This document shows, one piece after another, positions 19,797 to 28,621 of a DNA stretch of 64,000 nt. Numbering within the stretch: position 1 is the first letter of the stretch; the number at the start of each line of letters is the position of its first letter. Origin of the DNA: Winogradskya humida (lineage in GTDB: Bacteria > Actinomycetota > Actinomycetes > Mycobacteriales > Micromonosporaceae); NCBI RefSeq assembly GCF_016862215.1, contig NZ_BOMN01000059.1, positions 21,819-85,818 of the forward strand. Direction: 5' to 3'. The notes beneath the pieces were generated by a model, which saw only the letters and a program-made list of their open reading frames with translations, had not been told where the DNA came from and searched no databases. The position numbers were made by a program, and so were the translations under genes.

Positions 19797-22201
19797 GGCA
19801 GGATTGGTTGCCCCTCGCTGGGCACGGCAAACCCCTCCAGCTCGGCGGCGGCGCTCGGGCGCGCGTACAGATATCCCTGTCCGGTGTCGCAGCCGAGCGC
19901 CCGCAGCTCCTTGGCCTGGGCAGGGGTTTCGATGCCCTCGGCGATCGTGGTGAGGTGCAGCGCCTGGCTCAGCCGCAGCACCGCCTCGGTCACCGCCGCG
20001 CCCTCCGCCGTGCCGTTCAGCTCGTTCACGAAGCTGCGGTCGATCTTCAGGATGTCCACGGGCATCCGGGTCAGATAGTGCAAGGACGAATAACCAGTGC
20101 CAAAATCATCAATCGCAATCCGGATTCCGTACGACCGGAGCTCCCGCAACGCCGGAATGCCCGCGGCCTCGTCCACGATCACGGACTCGGTCACCTCCAG
20201 CACCAGCCGCGACGGGGCCAGCCCGGTACGCCGGAGGACCGCCAGCACGTCGTGCACGATCGCCGGCTCCTGCAGCTGACGTGGCGACATGTTGACGCTC
20301 ACGTACCGGACGTCCCAATCGCACGCCTGCCGGCACGCCTGCTCGAGCACCCACAACCCGATCGCGGCGATGGACCCGTTGCGCTCGGCCAGCGGGATGA
20401 ACCGGTCGGGCGGCACCAGGCCGTGCCGGGGGTGCTGCCAGCGCAGCAGCGTCTCCGCCCCGACCGGCGTGCCGTCGTCGAGGTCCACGATCGGCTGATA
20501 GACGGCGAAGAGCTCACCGCGTTCCAGGGCGACGGAGATGTCGTCACCCAGCGCGGCGTCCGCGGCCCGGCGGTCGATCATCGACGGGTCGTGCACCGCC
20601 GCGTTGTGAGAACCGGTGCGCTTGGCGTGGTACATCGCCACGTCGGCGCGGCGCTGCAGCTCCTTGGCGGTGTCCCCGGGGCGGGCGATCGTCACGCCGA
20701 TGCTCGCGCGGATCGGGAGGGTGTCCTCGCCGACGCGTACGGGGGTGGCCGCGGCCGAGGCCAGGATGCGCTGGGCGACGACCATGGCGTGGGGCTCGTC
20801 GGGTACGTCGGACAGCAGCACCACGAACTCGTCACCGCCGATCCGGGCGACCACGTCGTCGGTGCGTACGGCGTCGCGCAGCAACCTGCTGAACTCCGTG
20901 AGCACGAGATCGCCGGAGTCGTGCCCGTACACATCGTTGATGGGTTTGAAGCCGTTGAGATCGATGAGCAGCAGGCCGATCCGGTCGTCGTGGCCCAGCG
21001 CCGCACCCAGCCTGGCCTCCAGCGCCGTCCGGTTGGCCAGCCCGGTGAGCGGGTCGTGCAGGGCGAGGCGCTGCAGCTCGTCCTCCCGCTCGCGCAGTTG
21101 CCGCTCGACCTCCTGCCGCTGCCGGATGTCGCTGCGCAGCGCCGAGGTGGCCTCCTCGACCCGGGTCATGGCGCGGTTCCTGCCGGTGACCAGGACGGCC
21201 ACCAGGGCCGCCATGAGCAGGGTGACGACGGACCCGACCGCGAACGCGATGCTGTCCATCCGCCGGTCCGACGTGCTGAGAAGCCGCTCGGTGGGGTGGA
21301 TCGTGAGCCGCCACTCGCGCTGCCCGACGAACAGGGTGCGCCGCCGGGCCAGGTCGGACCGGGCATCCGCCTCGCCGACCCGCACGATCGGGATGTCCTG
21401 CCCGGCCACCCGCTCGGCGAGGTCCGCGCTGACCGCGTTCTGCGCCTGGGCGGCGATGCTGAGCCGTACGAAGTCGTTCAGGTGCACACCCATGACGACC
21501 CAGCCGCGCAGCTGGCCCTTCAGGCCGTTGCCACCCTTGGCATAGATCGGCATCGTGATCAGGAAGGACATCTGCTGCTGTGCCTTGGGCAGACCACGAT
21601 CCCTGATCAGCACGTACGCCTGACTGATCGCGACCTCCCCACTGCGCCGGGCGGTGGTCATCGCGTCCACGGCCGCCGCGGAGAGCGTCATGTCGAGACC
21701 CGGATGGGTGGGCATGCCGTCGAAGGAATGGCTGAAGATGATGAAGTTGTGCTCGTCGACGGCCGTCTGCGGCTTCAGGACCAGCCCCTCGGCACCCCGC
21801 GCCCGCCAGTAGCTCTGCGCCGCGGGCACCTCGTCCACCGTGGCGGGCACGACGAGGCCGACATAGCTGGCGCCGGGGAGCCGGACGGGGCTCAACCCAG
21901 CGGTGATCGTACTGAAATCTTCCTGGTTGAAGTCGTTCTGGGCGTTGATCCCACCGGCGACGTCCTCGATCGCATCGCTGTACGTCTGCACCTCGTCGAG
22001 AACCGATCGGCACACCAGGGTGGTGTAGTTGTCCATGGCCTGCGTCGCGTTGTGCTCCTCGGCCCGGTGCACGAGAACCGTCGCCAGCGCCGTGCCCGAA
22101 CCCCCGGCCATCAGCACGAGCAGCACGACGGCCAGACCGAACCATCGCCGCCGCCGTACCGATGCACCCGTCACAGAATTGACGATCGGTATCCCGGCCA
22201 C
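19793..22201 (-). CDS. Membrane-bound cyclic-di-GMP protein: CHASE sensor, GGDEF and EAL domains
   Basis: This is an 802-residue bifunctional-type cyclic-di-GMP protein. A first membrane helix (about 16-40, RRRRWFGLAVVLLVLM) precedes an extracytoplasmic CHASE domain of about 280 residues. A second helix (VGSVVTLLMAALVAVLV) and a short coiled coil lead into GGDEF (motif GGDEF near residue 456, with an intact RxxD inhibitory site, RTDD). The EAL domain follows, with the signature motif changed to ETL (GAETLLRW) near 582. The other EAL catalytic elements remain: VNMSPRQL, LEVTES, DDFGTGYSSL, LKIDRSFV, AEGIET. Cyclase and phosphodiesterase activity are both possible. GTG 22201 is used; GTG 22174 is an alternative. 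A paralogue lies at 23808-26165. Confidence 0.9.
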   Translation of the reverse strand: MAGIPIVNSVTGASVRRRRWFGLAVVLLVLMAGGSGTALATVLVHRAEEHNATQAMDNYTTLVCRSVLDEVQTYSDAIEDVAGGINAQNDFNQEDFSTITAGLSPVRLPGASYVGLVVPATVDEVPAAQSYWRARGAEGLVLKPQTAVDEHNFIIFSHSFDGMPTHPGLDMTLSAAAVDAMTTARRSGEVAISQAYVLIRDRGLPKAQQQMSFLITMPIYAKGGNGLKGQLRGWVVMGVHLNDFVRLSIAAQAQNAVSADLAERVAGQDIPIVRVGEADARSDLARRRTLFVGQREWRLTIHPTERLLSTSDRRMDSIAFAVGSVVTLLMAALVAVLVTGRNRAMTRVEEATSALRSDIRQRQEVERQLREREDELQRLALHDPLTGLANRTALEARLGAALGHDDRIGLLLIDLNGFKPINDVYGHDSGDLVLTEFSRLLRDAVRTDDVVARIGGDEFVVLLSDVPDEPHAMVVAQRILASAAATPVRVGEDTLPIRASIGVTIARPGDTAKELQRRADVAMYHAKRTGSHNAAVHDPSMIDRRAADAALGDDISVALERGELFAVYQPIVDLDDGTPVGAETLLRWQHPRHGLVPPDRFIPLAERNGSIAAIGLWVLEQACRQACDWDVRYVSVNMSPRQLQEPAIVHDVLAVLRRTGLAPSRLVLEVTESVIVDEAAGIPALRELRSYGIRIAIDDFGTGYSSLHYLTRMPVDILKIDRSFVNELNGTAEGAAVTEAVLRLSQALHLTTIAEGIETPAQAKELRALGCDTGQGYLYARPSAAAELEGFAVPSEGQPILP

Positions 22202-22207
22202 CGACCT

Positions 22208-22277
22208 GACGTTTTCAGCGCGCCCGGACCATGCCTTCCACCCGCCGGCCCGACGTTTTCAGCGCGCCCGGACCATG
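22208..22277 (-). repeat. 44-nt direct repeat copying the fic 3' end
   Basis: A 26-base sequence (GACGTTTTCAGCGCG...CCATG) occurs at 22208-22233 and again, identically, at 22252-22277. The second copy contains the last codons and TGA stop of the fic gene (minus strand); the first lies just downstream of it. The period is 44 bases, so this is a 1.6-copy tandem duplication of the gene's 3' end. Confidence 0.9.
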
Positions 22278-22807
22278 TCGTCCAGCATCGCGACCAGCGG
22301 GCCGATGTCACCGTGCAGCGCAGCCGCCGACGCCGCGTCGTTCTCCGCCGCGTCGAGCTCACTCCACGCGACCCGCCATCCCGCCTCCCTGGCCAACTGC
22401 CCGAGAAAAGCACGCTGCGCCCGGCCGTTGCCGTCCCGGAACGGATGGATGGCGTTGATCTCGCCGTAGTAGTGCGCCAGGCGCGCCACGAACGCCTCCC
22501 GGCCCAGCCCCCTCAAACGGCCATCAGCGGCGAGAGCACCGAAGACACCTGCGGCGTACGACTCGATGAAACGCCAGTGGCAGAACAGGTCCTGTGGGGT
22601 CCGCGCGATGTCCACCGTGCGCAGCTGCCCGGCCCACGGATAGATCGCCCCGAAGATCTGCCGGTGGAACTCCCGCAGGTGATCGAGGTCGTAGCCGCCG
22701 GGAAGAGGCTGCACCGACAGGCGCAGCAGCGCGGCGAGGCTCAGGTCAGCTTCAGCCCGGCTGAGCGCCACCGCGGACGTTATGCCAAGTTTGTTCGCCT
22801 CGGTCAC
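22259..22807 (-). CDS. fic: Fic/DOC-family protein (putative toxin, AMP-transferase)
   Basis: This 182-residue Fic protein transfers nucleotide phosphates, usually AMP, to target proteins. The Fic signature HPFRDGNGRA (canonical HPFx[D/E]GNGR) is intact at about residues 119-128. The N-terminal segment NKLGITSAVALSRAEADLS is typical of class I Fic toxins, and PWAGQLRTVDI is the usual flap region. No inhibitory (S/T)xxxE(G/N) motif is evident in this protein, as expected if a separate antitoxin supplies inhibition. GTG 22807 overlaps the stop of the upstream antitoxin gene by 4 bases (GTGA). The 3' end is tandemly duplicated downstream. Confidence 0.9.
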   Translation of the reverse strand: MTEANKLGITSAVALSRAEADLSLAALLRLSVQPLPGGYDLDHLREFHRQIFGAIYPWAGQLRTVDIARTPQDLFCHWRFIESYAAGVFGALAADGRLRGLGREAFVARLAHYYGEINAIHPFRDGNGRAQRAFLGQLAREAGWRVAWSELDAAENDAASAAALHGDIGPLVAMLDDMVRAR

Positions 22808-23115
22808 CCGACGCGGTGATAGGCCAGCAGCATCGCTTCCATCTGCCCCGCGGTGATCCGCCCCTGCGAGAACAGCCCGGCCAGCTCGGTAGCCACCGAG
22901 GACGGCTCCAGCCCTTCGGCCCGCAACGACCCGACCGAGTCGTCGACAGCCCGGTCGCGCTCGCTGCGCAGCTCCTCGTACACCCGAACCGGCATGAGCA
23001 CACCGACCGCCTTGCGGTGGGCCCCGAGGAACACGGACTCCGCCGAGCCGCGACTGAACCCGGCCAGGAGGTCGGGCAGCTGCTTACGAGCCTCTGCGAC
23101 ACCGAGAACACTCAT
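22804..23115 (-). CDS. Antitoxin of the Fic module, Phd/YefM-like N-terminus
   Basis: This is a 103-residue protein. Residues 1-50 (LGVAEARKQLPDLLAGF, then a beta hairpin and VGVLMPVRVYEEL) have the pattern of Phd/YefM antitoxins, which dimerise and bind DNA. The C-terminal 35 residues (SSVATELAGLFSQGRITAGQMEAMLLAYH) resemble the short helical antitoxin tails that cap Fic proteins (VbhA-like). That part is inferred from pattern, not a firm match. ATG 23115 begins MSVLGV. A palindrome with TGTAC half-sites lies just upstream, consistent with Phd/YefM-type autoregulation. It is coupled to fic by a 4-base overlap. Confidence 0.78.
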   Translation of the reverse strand: MSVLGVAEARKQLPDLLAGFSRGSAESVFLGAHRKAVGVLMPVRVYEELRSERDRAVDDSVGSLRAEGLEPSSVATELAGLFSQGRITAGQMEAMLLAYHRVG

Positions 23116-23124
23116 GAGCCAATG

Positions 23125-23141
23125 GTACAAGAAGATGTACA
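23125..23141. promoter_or_regulatory. Putative antitoxin operator (GTACA-N6-TGTAC)
   Basis: Inverted half-sites GTACA (23125-23129) and TGTACA (23136-23141) are separated by six bases and lie 10-26 bases upstream of the antitoxin ATG. TGTACA is the core hexamer recognised by YefM-family antitoxins (established for E. coli YefM-YoeB), so autorepression by the Fic antitoxin is likely. Binding is inferred. Confidence 0.5.
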
Positions 23142-23266
23142 CCTTTGCCTGCGCGAACGGGCGTGATCAAACGCGTTCAGCGCGGCATCCTCCACCATCT
23201 GAACCGCCAGGCTGACGTCGGATTTCTTCTCCTCGTACGAGACCCGGGTGTGGTTGCAGTAGCAAG

Positions 23267-23839
23267 ATGGCTGGTGTGACGTTTTCATTGCCTATCGCTG
23301 CTGAGGCCAACGCGCTGCTGGATCGGGATCCGCTGGCGCTGCTGGTCGGGATGGTGCTTGACCAGCAGATTCCGCTGGAGAAGGCGTTCAGTTCGCCGTA
23401 CGTGCTGGCGCAGCGCCTCGGCCATGCACCCACCGCGGAAGAGCTCGCCGCCTATGACCCCGAAGCGCTGATCGCGATCTTCGCGGAGCCCCCAGCCCTG
23501 CACCGTTTTCCCAAGGCGATGGCGGGCCGTGTCCAGGAAGTCTGCCGCGTGCTGGTCGGCACCTACGACGGTGAGGCCGCCAATCTCTGGCAGGACGCCA
23601 CGGACGGCAAAGAGCTGGTCAAGCGGATCGCAGCACTCCCGGGCTTCGGCAAGCAGAAGTCGCAGATCTTCGCGGCGCTCCTTGGCAAGCAGTACGGCGT
23701 GCAGCCCTCCGGCTGGCGCGAAGCGGCCGGGGCATATGGCGAGGAAGGCTCCCACCGCTCGGTTGCGGACATCGTCGACGCCGAGTCGCTGGGGAAGGTG
23801 CGGGCTTTCAAGAAGGAGATGAAGGCAGCAGCACGCTGA
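23267..23839 (+). CDS. HhH-GPD base-excision-repair family protein
   Basis: This 190-residue protein matches the actinobacterial HhH-GPD-type DNA glycosylase group (TIGR03252). The start region LLVGMVLDQQIPLEKAFSSPYVL is the conserved family opening, and the helix-hairpin-helix is around LPGFGKQKSQIFAALLG. The glycine/proline-rich loop with a catalytic Asp seen in classical members is not obvious (GVQPSGWREAAG follows), so activity is uncertain. The start is ATG 23267. Its 3' end overlaps the 3' end of the convergent GGDEF-EAL gene by 32 bases. Confidence 0.85.
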   Translation: MAGVTFSLPIAAEANALLDRDPLALLVGMVLDQQIPLEKAFSSPYVLAQRLGHAPTAEELAAYDPEALIAIFAEPPALHRFPKAMAGRVQEVCRVLVGTYDGEAANLWQDATDGKELVKRIAALPGFGKQKSQIFAALLGKQYGVQPSGWREAAGAYGEEGSHRSVADIVDAESLGKVRAFKKEMKAAAR

Positions 23840-26165
23840 GGACCTCGTCGGCAGGGAGGGGCTTGGCGAACAGGTAGCCCTGGCCGATGACGCAGCCGAG
23901 TTCTCGCAGCTCAGCGGCCTGGGCGGTGGTTTCGATGCCCTCGGCGACGGTGGTGAGGTGCAGGGCCTGGCTCAGGCGCAGGATGGCGTCCGCGATGCCG
24001 GCGCCCTCGGGGGTGCCGTTGAGTTCGGCGACGAAGCTGCGGTCGATCTTCAGGATGTCGATCGGGAGCCGGGTCAGGTAGTGCAGGGAGGAGTAGCCGG
24101 TGCCGAAGTCGTCGACGGCGATGCGGATGCCGTGGGAGCGGAAGGCGGCGAGCATGTCGATGGCGGTCCGATCGTCGACCAGGGCGGATTCGGTGATCTC
24201 CAGGACGAGATTGGCCGGGTCCATGCCCGTACGCGTCAGCACCGCCAGCACCTCCTGCACCAGCGACGGCTCGCTCAGTTGCCGGGGGGAGAGGTTGACG
24301 CTCACGTAGAGGCCGGCGTCCCAGGCGACCAGCTGGCGGCAGGCGGTCTCGAGCACCGCCATGCCGATGGCGCCGATCACGCCGGTGCGCTCGGCGATCG
24401 GGATGAACCGGGTGGGCGAGACCGTGCCGAGGTAGGGGTGTTCCCAGCGGACCAGTGCCTCGACGCCGAGCGGGCGGCCGTCGGCCAGGTCCACGAGCGG
24501 CTGGTAGAGCACGGTCAGCTCGTCGTTCGCGACCGCGTCGGCCAGTTCCTCGCCGAGCTGGGCGTCGGCGCGGCGCTGGTCGATCATCGAGGGGTCGTGC
24601 AGGCTGACGCCGTGCGTGCCGAGGTGTTTGGCCTGGCGCATCGCGATGTCGGCGCGGCGCATCAGCTCCTTGGGCCTGTCCGCGTCCCGGGTGGTCGTGA
24701 CACCGACGCTCGCGCGTACCTGGATGAGGTCGTCACCGACCCGGACCGGCGTGGCGGCCGCCGCTGCCAGGATGCGCCGGCCGGTCGCGCAGGCCTCCTC
24801 GGCCTCGGACACGCCGGTGAGCAGGACCACGAATTCGTCCCCGCCGATCCGGGCGGCCACGTCCGACTCCCGGACCGCCCCGCGCAGGATCTCGGCGAAG
24901 CCGGTCAGCACGACGTCGCCGACCGCGTGCCCGTACGCGTCGTTGACCAGCTTGAACCCGTCCAGGTCGATGAGCAGCAGGGCCAGGTCCGGCCGGGTTC
25001 CGACGAGCTCGTCGAGCCGCGCGTCGAGCCCGGCCCGGCTGGCCAGCCCGGTGAGCGGGTCGTGCAACGCCATCTGCCGCAGCTCCTGCTCGCGCTGCCG
25101 CAGCCTCGTCTCGACCTCCTGGCGCCGCGCGATGTCGCTGCGCAGCGCCGCGGTGGCCGCGTCGACCTTGCTCATGGCCCGGTTACGCGCGTTCGCCAGC
25201 AGGCCGACCAGGGCCGTGGCGAGCAGGGTGATCAGCATCGCGACCACGAAGGTGGTGCTGACGATCCCGCGGTCGGTCTCCTGGAGCAGCCGCTCGGTGG
25301 GGTGCACCCGCAGCTTCCAGGTGTGCAGCCCGGCACCGATGTAGGTGAGCCGGTCGAGAGCGGGCGGCGCTGCGACGTCGCGCCCGGCCACCTCCGCGAC
25401 CATCAGCTCGGCGCCGCCGGTCGGGTCGACGAGCTCGGCGGCGACCGAGTCGTGTGCCTGCGCCCGCAGCGTCGATTCCAGCAGGTCACGCCCGTGCACG
25501 CCCATGGTGAGCCAGCCTCGGAACGTGCCGCCGAGGAAGTAGACGGGCACGGCGAGCGTGAACGAGAGCTGTTGCTCGGCGGCGGGCAGGGTGCGGTCGG
25601 CGGCGAGCACGTACGCCCGGCTGACCGCGAGCCCGCCGATGGTCCGTGCGTCGTGCAGTGCCTGGCCGGCCTGCGGTACGGCGCTCATGTCCCAGCCGGT
25701 CTCCACCTGCTGGCCGTCGAACGACCGGGCGAACACCATGAACGCGTGCTCCGTGTCGCTGCCGGAGGGCTTGAGGCGCAGATCGGTGGCGCCCTTGTCG
25801 CGCCAGTAGTCCTCCAGCGCGGCGACTCCGGAGTCCGGCGCGGTGACCACGAAGCTGAGTGACGTCGCGCCGGGGAGCCGCCGGGTGCTCACCCGCGTGG
25901 TGATCCAGCCGAAGTCGTCGGCGTTGAGGTCGCTCTGGGCGCCGAGCGCGGTGGCCACGTCGGCGAGCGTGTCGCCGTACCGCTGGATCTCGGTCGAGAT
26001 GGCCCTGCTCAGATCGCTGGTGTAGCGGTCCATGAGCTGCGCGGCGTAGCGCTGCTCGGCCCGCTCGGCGTTGCGGGTGACCACGCCGGTGGTGACGAGC
26101 CCGGCGAACAACACGACGATGACCAGGGCGAGACCCGCCCACCGTCGCCGCTTCGAGACCCGCAC
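23808..26165 (-). CDS. Membrane-bound cyclic-di-GMP protein: CHASE sensor, GGDEF and EAL domains (second copy)
   Basis: This is a 785-residue paralogue of the protein at 19793-22201 with the same architecture: membrane helix (residues 9-30), extracellular CHASE region, second helix (VVAMLITLLATALVGLL), coiled coil, GGDEF, EAL. The cyclase motif GGDEF (about 440) and inhibitory site RESD are intact. The EAL motif is canonical (GVEALVRWEHP, about 567), as are VNLSPRQL, LEITES, DDFGTGYSSL and LKIDRSFV. Conserved CHASE stretches shared with the paralogue include SFDG, SRAYVL and RVHPTERLL. GTG 26165 has GGAGG only one base away, so the exact start is uncertain. It ends overlapping the convergent HhH-GPD gene. 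Confidence 0.9.
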   Translation of the reverse strand: MRVSKRRRWAGLALVIVVLFAGLVTTGVVTRNAERAEQRYAAQLMDRYTSDLSRAISTEIQRYGDTLADVATALGAQSDLNADDFGWITTRVSTRRLPGATSLSFVVTAPDSGVAALEDYWRDKGATDLRLKPSGSDTEHAFMVFARSFDGQQVETGWDMSAVPQAGQALHDARTIGGLAVSRAYVLAADRTLPAAEQQLSFTLAVPVYFLGGTFRGWLTMGVHGRDLLESTLRAQAHDSVAAELVDPTGGAELMVAEVAGRDVAAPPALDRLTYIGAGLHTWKLRVHPTERLLQETDRGIVSTTFVVAMLITLLATALVGLLANARNRAMSKVDAATAALRSDIARRQEVETRLRQREQELRQMALHDPLTGLASRAGLDARLDELVGTRPDLALLLIDLDGFKLVNDAYGHAVGDVVLTGFAEILRGAVRESDVAARIGGDEFVVLLTGVSEAEEACATGRRILAAAAATPVRVGDDLIQVRASVGVTTTRDADRPKELMRRADIAMRQAKHLGTHGVSLHDPSMIDQRRADAQLGEELADAVANDELTVLYQPLVDLADGRPLGVEALVRWEHPYLGTVSPTRFIPIAERTGVIGAIGMAVLETACRQLVAWDAGLYVSVNLSPRQLSEPSLVQEVLAVLTRTGMDPANLVLEITESALVDDRTAIDMLAAFRSHGIRIAVDDFGTGYSSLHYLTRLPIDILKIDRSFVAELNGTPEGAGIADAILRLSQALHLTTVAEGIETTAQAAELRELGCVIGQGYLFAKPLPADEVLSVLLPSSPS

Positions 26166-26263
26166 GCCTCCATGATCGGTCGGGCAGCGCGCGAATGAAC
26201 CGGTTTACGCTCCATCCGGACCGCTGCGTCGATAGTGGCCGACCTGGTGACCACGGTGCAAGG

Positions 26264-26629
26264 ATGAGGAACGTGAAGAAGCAGCCGGAGCGGCCAGTCC
26301 TGATCACCGACGCCGCCCGCAGCCAAGGTGACCAGCTCCGCACCCGGCAGATCCGTTACGTCACGATGATGGGCATCCGTTCGCTCTGCCTGATCCTGGG
26401 CGCGGTCCTGATCAGCATCCAGCCCCCACTGCTCCCGGTCTGGTTGATCCTCTGCGCGCTCGGCATGGTCCTCCTGCCCTGGATGGCCGTCCTGATCGCG
26501 AACGACCGCCCGCCCAAGAGCCGCGAGAACCCCGCCGCCCCGCAGCCTCAGCACACCACCCAGCCCATGCTGGAGAAGCACAGCGAGGAAGAAGAGATCC
26601 AGCACCGCACGATCGACGTCGAGCCTTAG
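26264..26629 (+). CDS. DUF3099 family membrane protein
   Basis: This 121-residue small membrane protein belongs to an actinobacteria-specific family of unknown function. The family core is recognisable: RPVLITDAARSQGDQLRTRQIRYV, then two hydrophobic helices (GIRSLCLILGAVLISI and LPVWLILCALGMVLLPWMAVLI) and a charged tail. ATG 26264 begins MRNVKK; a GTG nine bases later is an alternative. It is divergent from the GGDEF-EAL gene and convergent with the PfkB kinase, two bases apart at the stops. Confidence 0.85.
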   Translation: MRNVKKQPERPVLITDAARSQGDQLRTRQIRYVTMMGIRSLCLILGAVLISIQPPLLPVWLILCALGMVLLPWMAVLIANDRPPKSRENPAAPQPQHTTQPMLEKHSEEEEIQHRTIDVEP

Positions 26630-26631
26630 CC

Positions 26632-27507
26632 CTAGGGTCTCGCGCCGACCTTCTGCACGGCCGCCGCGCCCAGTGCGGCGCCGGCCAGGAGGGCGGCTTC
26701 CGGCTCAGAACCCCTCAGCCAGGCGTTGAGCAGGCCAGCTGCGAAGGCGTCACCAGCACCGGTCGGATCTTTGGCATGTACGCGCTGGGCGCCGGACAAC
26801 CGCAGCTCCCCGTCCTGCGTTCGCCACACGGCGCCGTCGGGCCCAAGCTTGATCACGACGTTCCGGGCGAAGGCGGTGAGCACTCTTGCCTGCTCCGCCG
26901 CTGATCCCTCCCCGGCCAGCGCCGCCGCCTCATCGGCGTTGCACAGGAGCAGGTCGGTTCCGCGTACGAGCTCGAGGAAATCCCCCGCCGACCGCAGCGG
27001 AGCCGCCGAGGCCGCGTCGACGCTGGTCGTGAGCCCGCGCTCCCGGGCCGCATCCAGCGCGGCCAGCCCACCCGGCCGCGACCCGGCATGCAGCAGCGGA
27101 TAGCCCGACAGATGCAGGTGAACCGCGTCCGGGGCGACCTTGACCGCGTCCCGCACATCCGTGGGGTCCAGCAGCAGCGAAGCGCCCCGATCGGTGATCA
27201 TCGTGCGTTCCGAGGCGTCGGCGAGCACCACGACACTGCCGGTCGCCGTGCCCGCGTGATGCCGGACCGCGCACCGCACCCCGGCCGCGACCAGCTCGGC
27301 GACCCGCTCCCGCCCGGCCGGGTCGTCCCCGGCGGCGGCGATGAGCGTGGGGGCAGCGCCGGCGTGGGCCAGCCAGGCAGCGGTGTTCGCCGCCTGGCCG
27401 CCCCCGCCGATGCTGATCCGCGCGTCCGTGTCGGAGCCCGCGGTGATCTCCCCGCGCTGCTCCACCAGGATGTCGGTGACCAGATCGCCGACTACGAGGA
27501 CGTTCAT
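26632..27507 (-). CDS. PfkB-family sugar kinase, probable pseudouridine kinase
   Basis: This 291-residue ribokinase/PfkB-fold kinase has the N-terminal GGGGQAANTAAWLA substrate/lid motif and the C-terminal signature DPTGAGDAFAAGLL containing the catalytic Asp. Its ATG overlaps the stop of psuG (ATGA). Since PsuG splits pseudouridine 5'-phosphate into uracil and ribose 5-phosphate, and a PfkB kinase (PsuK) makes that phosphate in E. coli, the assignment as pseudouridine kinase rests mainly on this pairing. It could also be a general nucleoside or ribose kinase. Confidence 0.85.
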   Translation of the reverse strand: MNVLVVGDLVTDILVEQRGEITAGSDTDARISIGGGGQAANTAAWLAHAGAAPTLIAAAGDDPAGRERVAELVAAGVRCAVRHHAGTATGSVVVLADASERTMITDRGASLLLDPTDVRDAVKVAPDAVHLHLSGYPLLHAGSRPGGLAALDAARERGLTTSVDAASAAPLRSAGDFLELVRGTDLLLCNADEAAALAGEGSAAEQARVLTAFARNVVIKLGPDGAVWRTQDGELRLSGAQRVHAKDPTGAGDAFAAGLLNAWLRGSEPEAALLAGAALGAAAVQKVGARP

Positions 27508-28472
27508 CCCGGCAGGCTGAACCCGAGCGACGCGTGCGCGGGCGTCGCGGCGACCGCGATCTGGGCCGCGAGGGCCGCGTTACGCAGGATGATGCGTACG
27601 TTGACCTCGAGGCTCTTGCCCTCGGTGCTGCTGTGGAAGTGCGCGAGCAGGAACGGCGTGACGGCCTTGCCGGTGATCCCGTCGCGGGCCAGCAGCTCCA
27701 GCCCCTCGGCCAGCGTCGCGTCGTGCAGCGCCGGGTCGAGCTGCTCGTCGACCGGCAGCGGGTTGCCCAGCACCAGCGCGCCCGCGCCGACGCCGTGATC
27801 CGCCCGGGCCGCCATCACGCCGGCGATCTGCGCGGGGGAGTCGAGCTGCCAGTCGACCTCGTGGCCGCCGTCGGTGATGAAGAAGCCCGGGAAGCGCCTG
27901 GTGCCGTACCCGGCCACCGCCACGCCCAGCGTCTCCATGCGTTCCAGCGTCGCGCCCACGTCGAGGATCGACTTGACCCCGGCACAGACCACGACGATGG
28001 GCGTACGCGACAGCGTGGTGAGGTCGGCCGATTCGTCGAAGGTGTGGCTGGCCTCACGGTGCACCCCGCCGAGCCCGCCGGTGGCGAAGACACCGATCCC
28101 GGCCGCGGCAGCGACGGCACTCGTGGCGGCAACCGTGGTCGCGCCGTCCGCCCCGGTAGCGGCACCGAGGGCGAGGTCACGCACGGAGAGTTTCGCCACT
28201 CCGTCCGCGCCCGCCAGGTGCTCGATCTGGGCGTCCTCGAGGCCCACGATCAGCTCGCCGCCGATCATGCCGATCGTGGCGGGCACCGCGCCGTTGTCGC
28301 GCACGGTCTGCTCGATCTCGCGTGCGACACGCAGGTTGTCCGGCCGGGGCAGGCCGTGCGAGACGATAGTGCTCTCCAGCGCCACCACCGGAAGTCCGTC
28401 GCGGCGTGCCCGGGTCACGTGCTCGCCGTAACGGATGCTGAAGCGGCCCAACTGCCGCGTGGAATCGGTCAC
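27504..28472 (-). CDS. psuG: Pseudouridine-5'-phosphate glycosidase
   Basis: This 322-residue enzyme cleaves the C-C glycosidic bond of pseudouridine 5'-phosphate to uracil and ribose 5-phosphate. Characteristic segments are ALESTIVSHGLPRPDN, TIGMIGGELIVGL, FATGGLGGVHR, VVCAGVKSILDV (with the Lys thought to form the imine with ribose), and GKAVTPFLL. Its length equals that of E. coli PsuG (312) within a few residues. The GTG start is at 28472. It forms a two-gene unit with the downstream PfkB kinase and is divergent from the DUF3039 gene. Confidence 0.94.
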   Translation of the reverse strand: MTDSTRQLGRFSIRYGEHVTRARRDGLPVVALESTIVSHGLPRPDNLRVAREIEQTVRDNGAVPATIGMIGGELIVGLEDAQIEHLAGADGVAKLSVRDLALGAATGADGATTVAATSAVAAAAGIGVFATGGLGGVHREASHTFDESADLTTLSRTPIVVVCAGVKSILDVGATLERMETLGVAVAGYGTRRFPGFFITDGGHEVDWQLDSPAQIAGVMAARADHGVGAGALVLGNPLPVDEQLDPALHDATLAEGLELLARDGITGKAVTPFLLAHFHSSTEGKSLEVNVRIILRNAALAAQIAVAATPAHASLGFSLPG

Positions 28473-28621
28473 GATGGCAACGGTACGGCCCCGCCGAGCG
28501 CCCTTGTCGTTGGACCGACCAGGCGTGAGGTGTCAGACTTGCTGGTTGAAGCTTATGCCGCGCAGGCCGGGGGGCACGCGGTGCGATTCTTGCTGAAGAC
28601 TGACGACGAGAGGCAGATGCC

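Noticed and set aside
19808..22819. Plus-strand open frame of about 1000 codons opposite the first GGDEF-EAL gene and fic
   Set aside because: It is the GC-driven shadow of real minus-strand genes: Arg/Gly/His/Val-biased, no domain, no ribosome binding site, and it spans two genes with intact motifs on the other strand.
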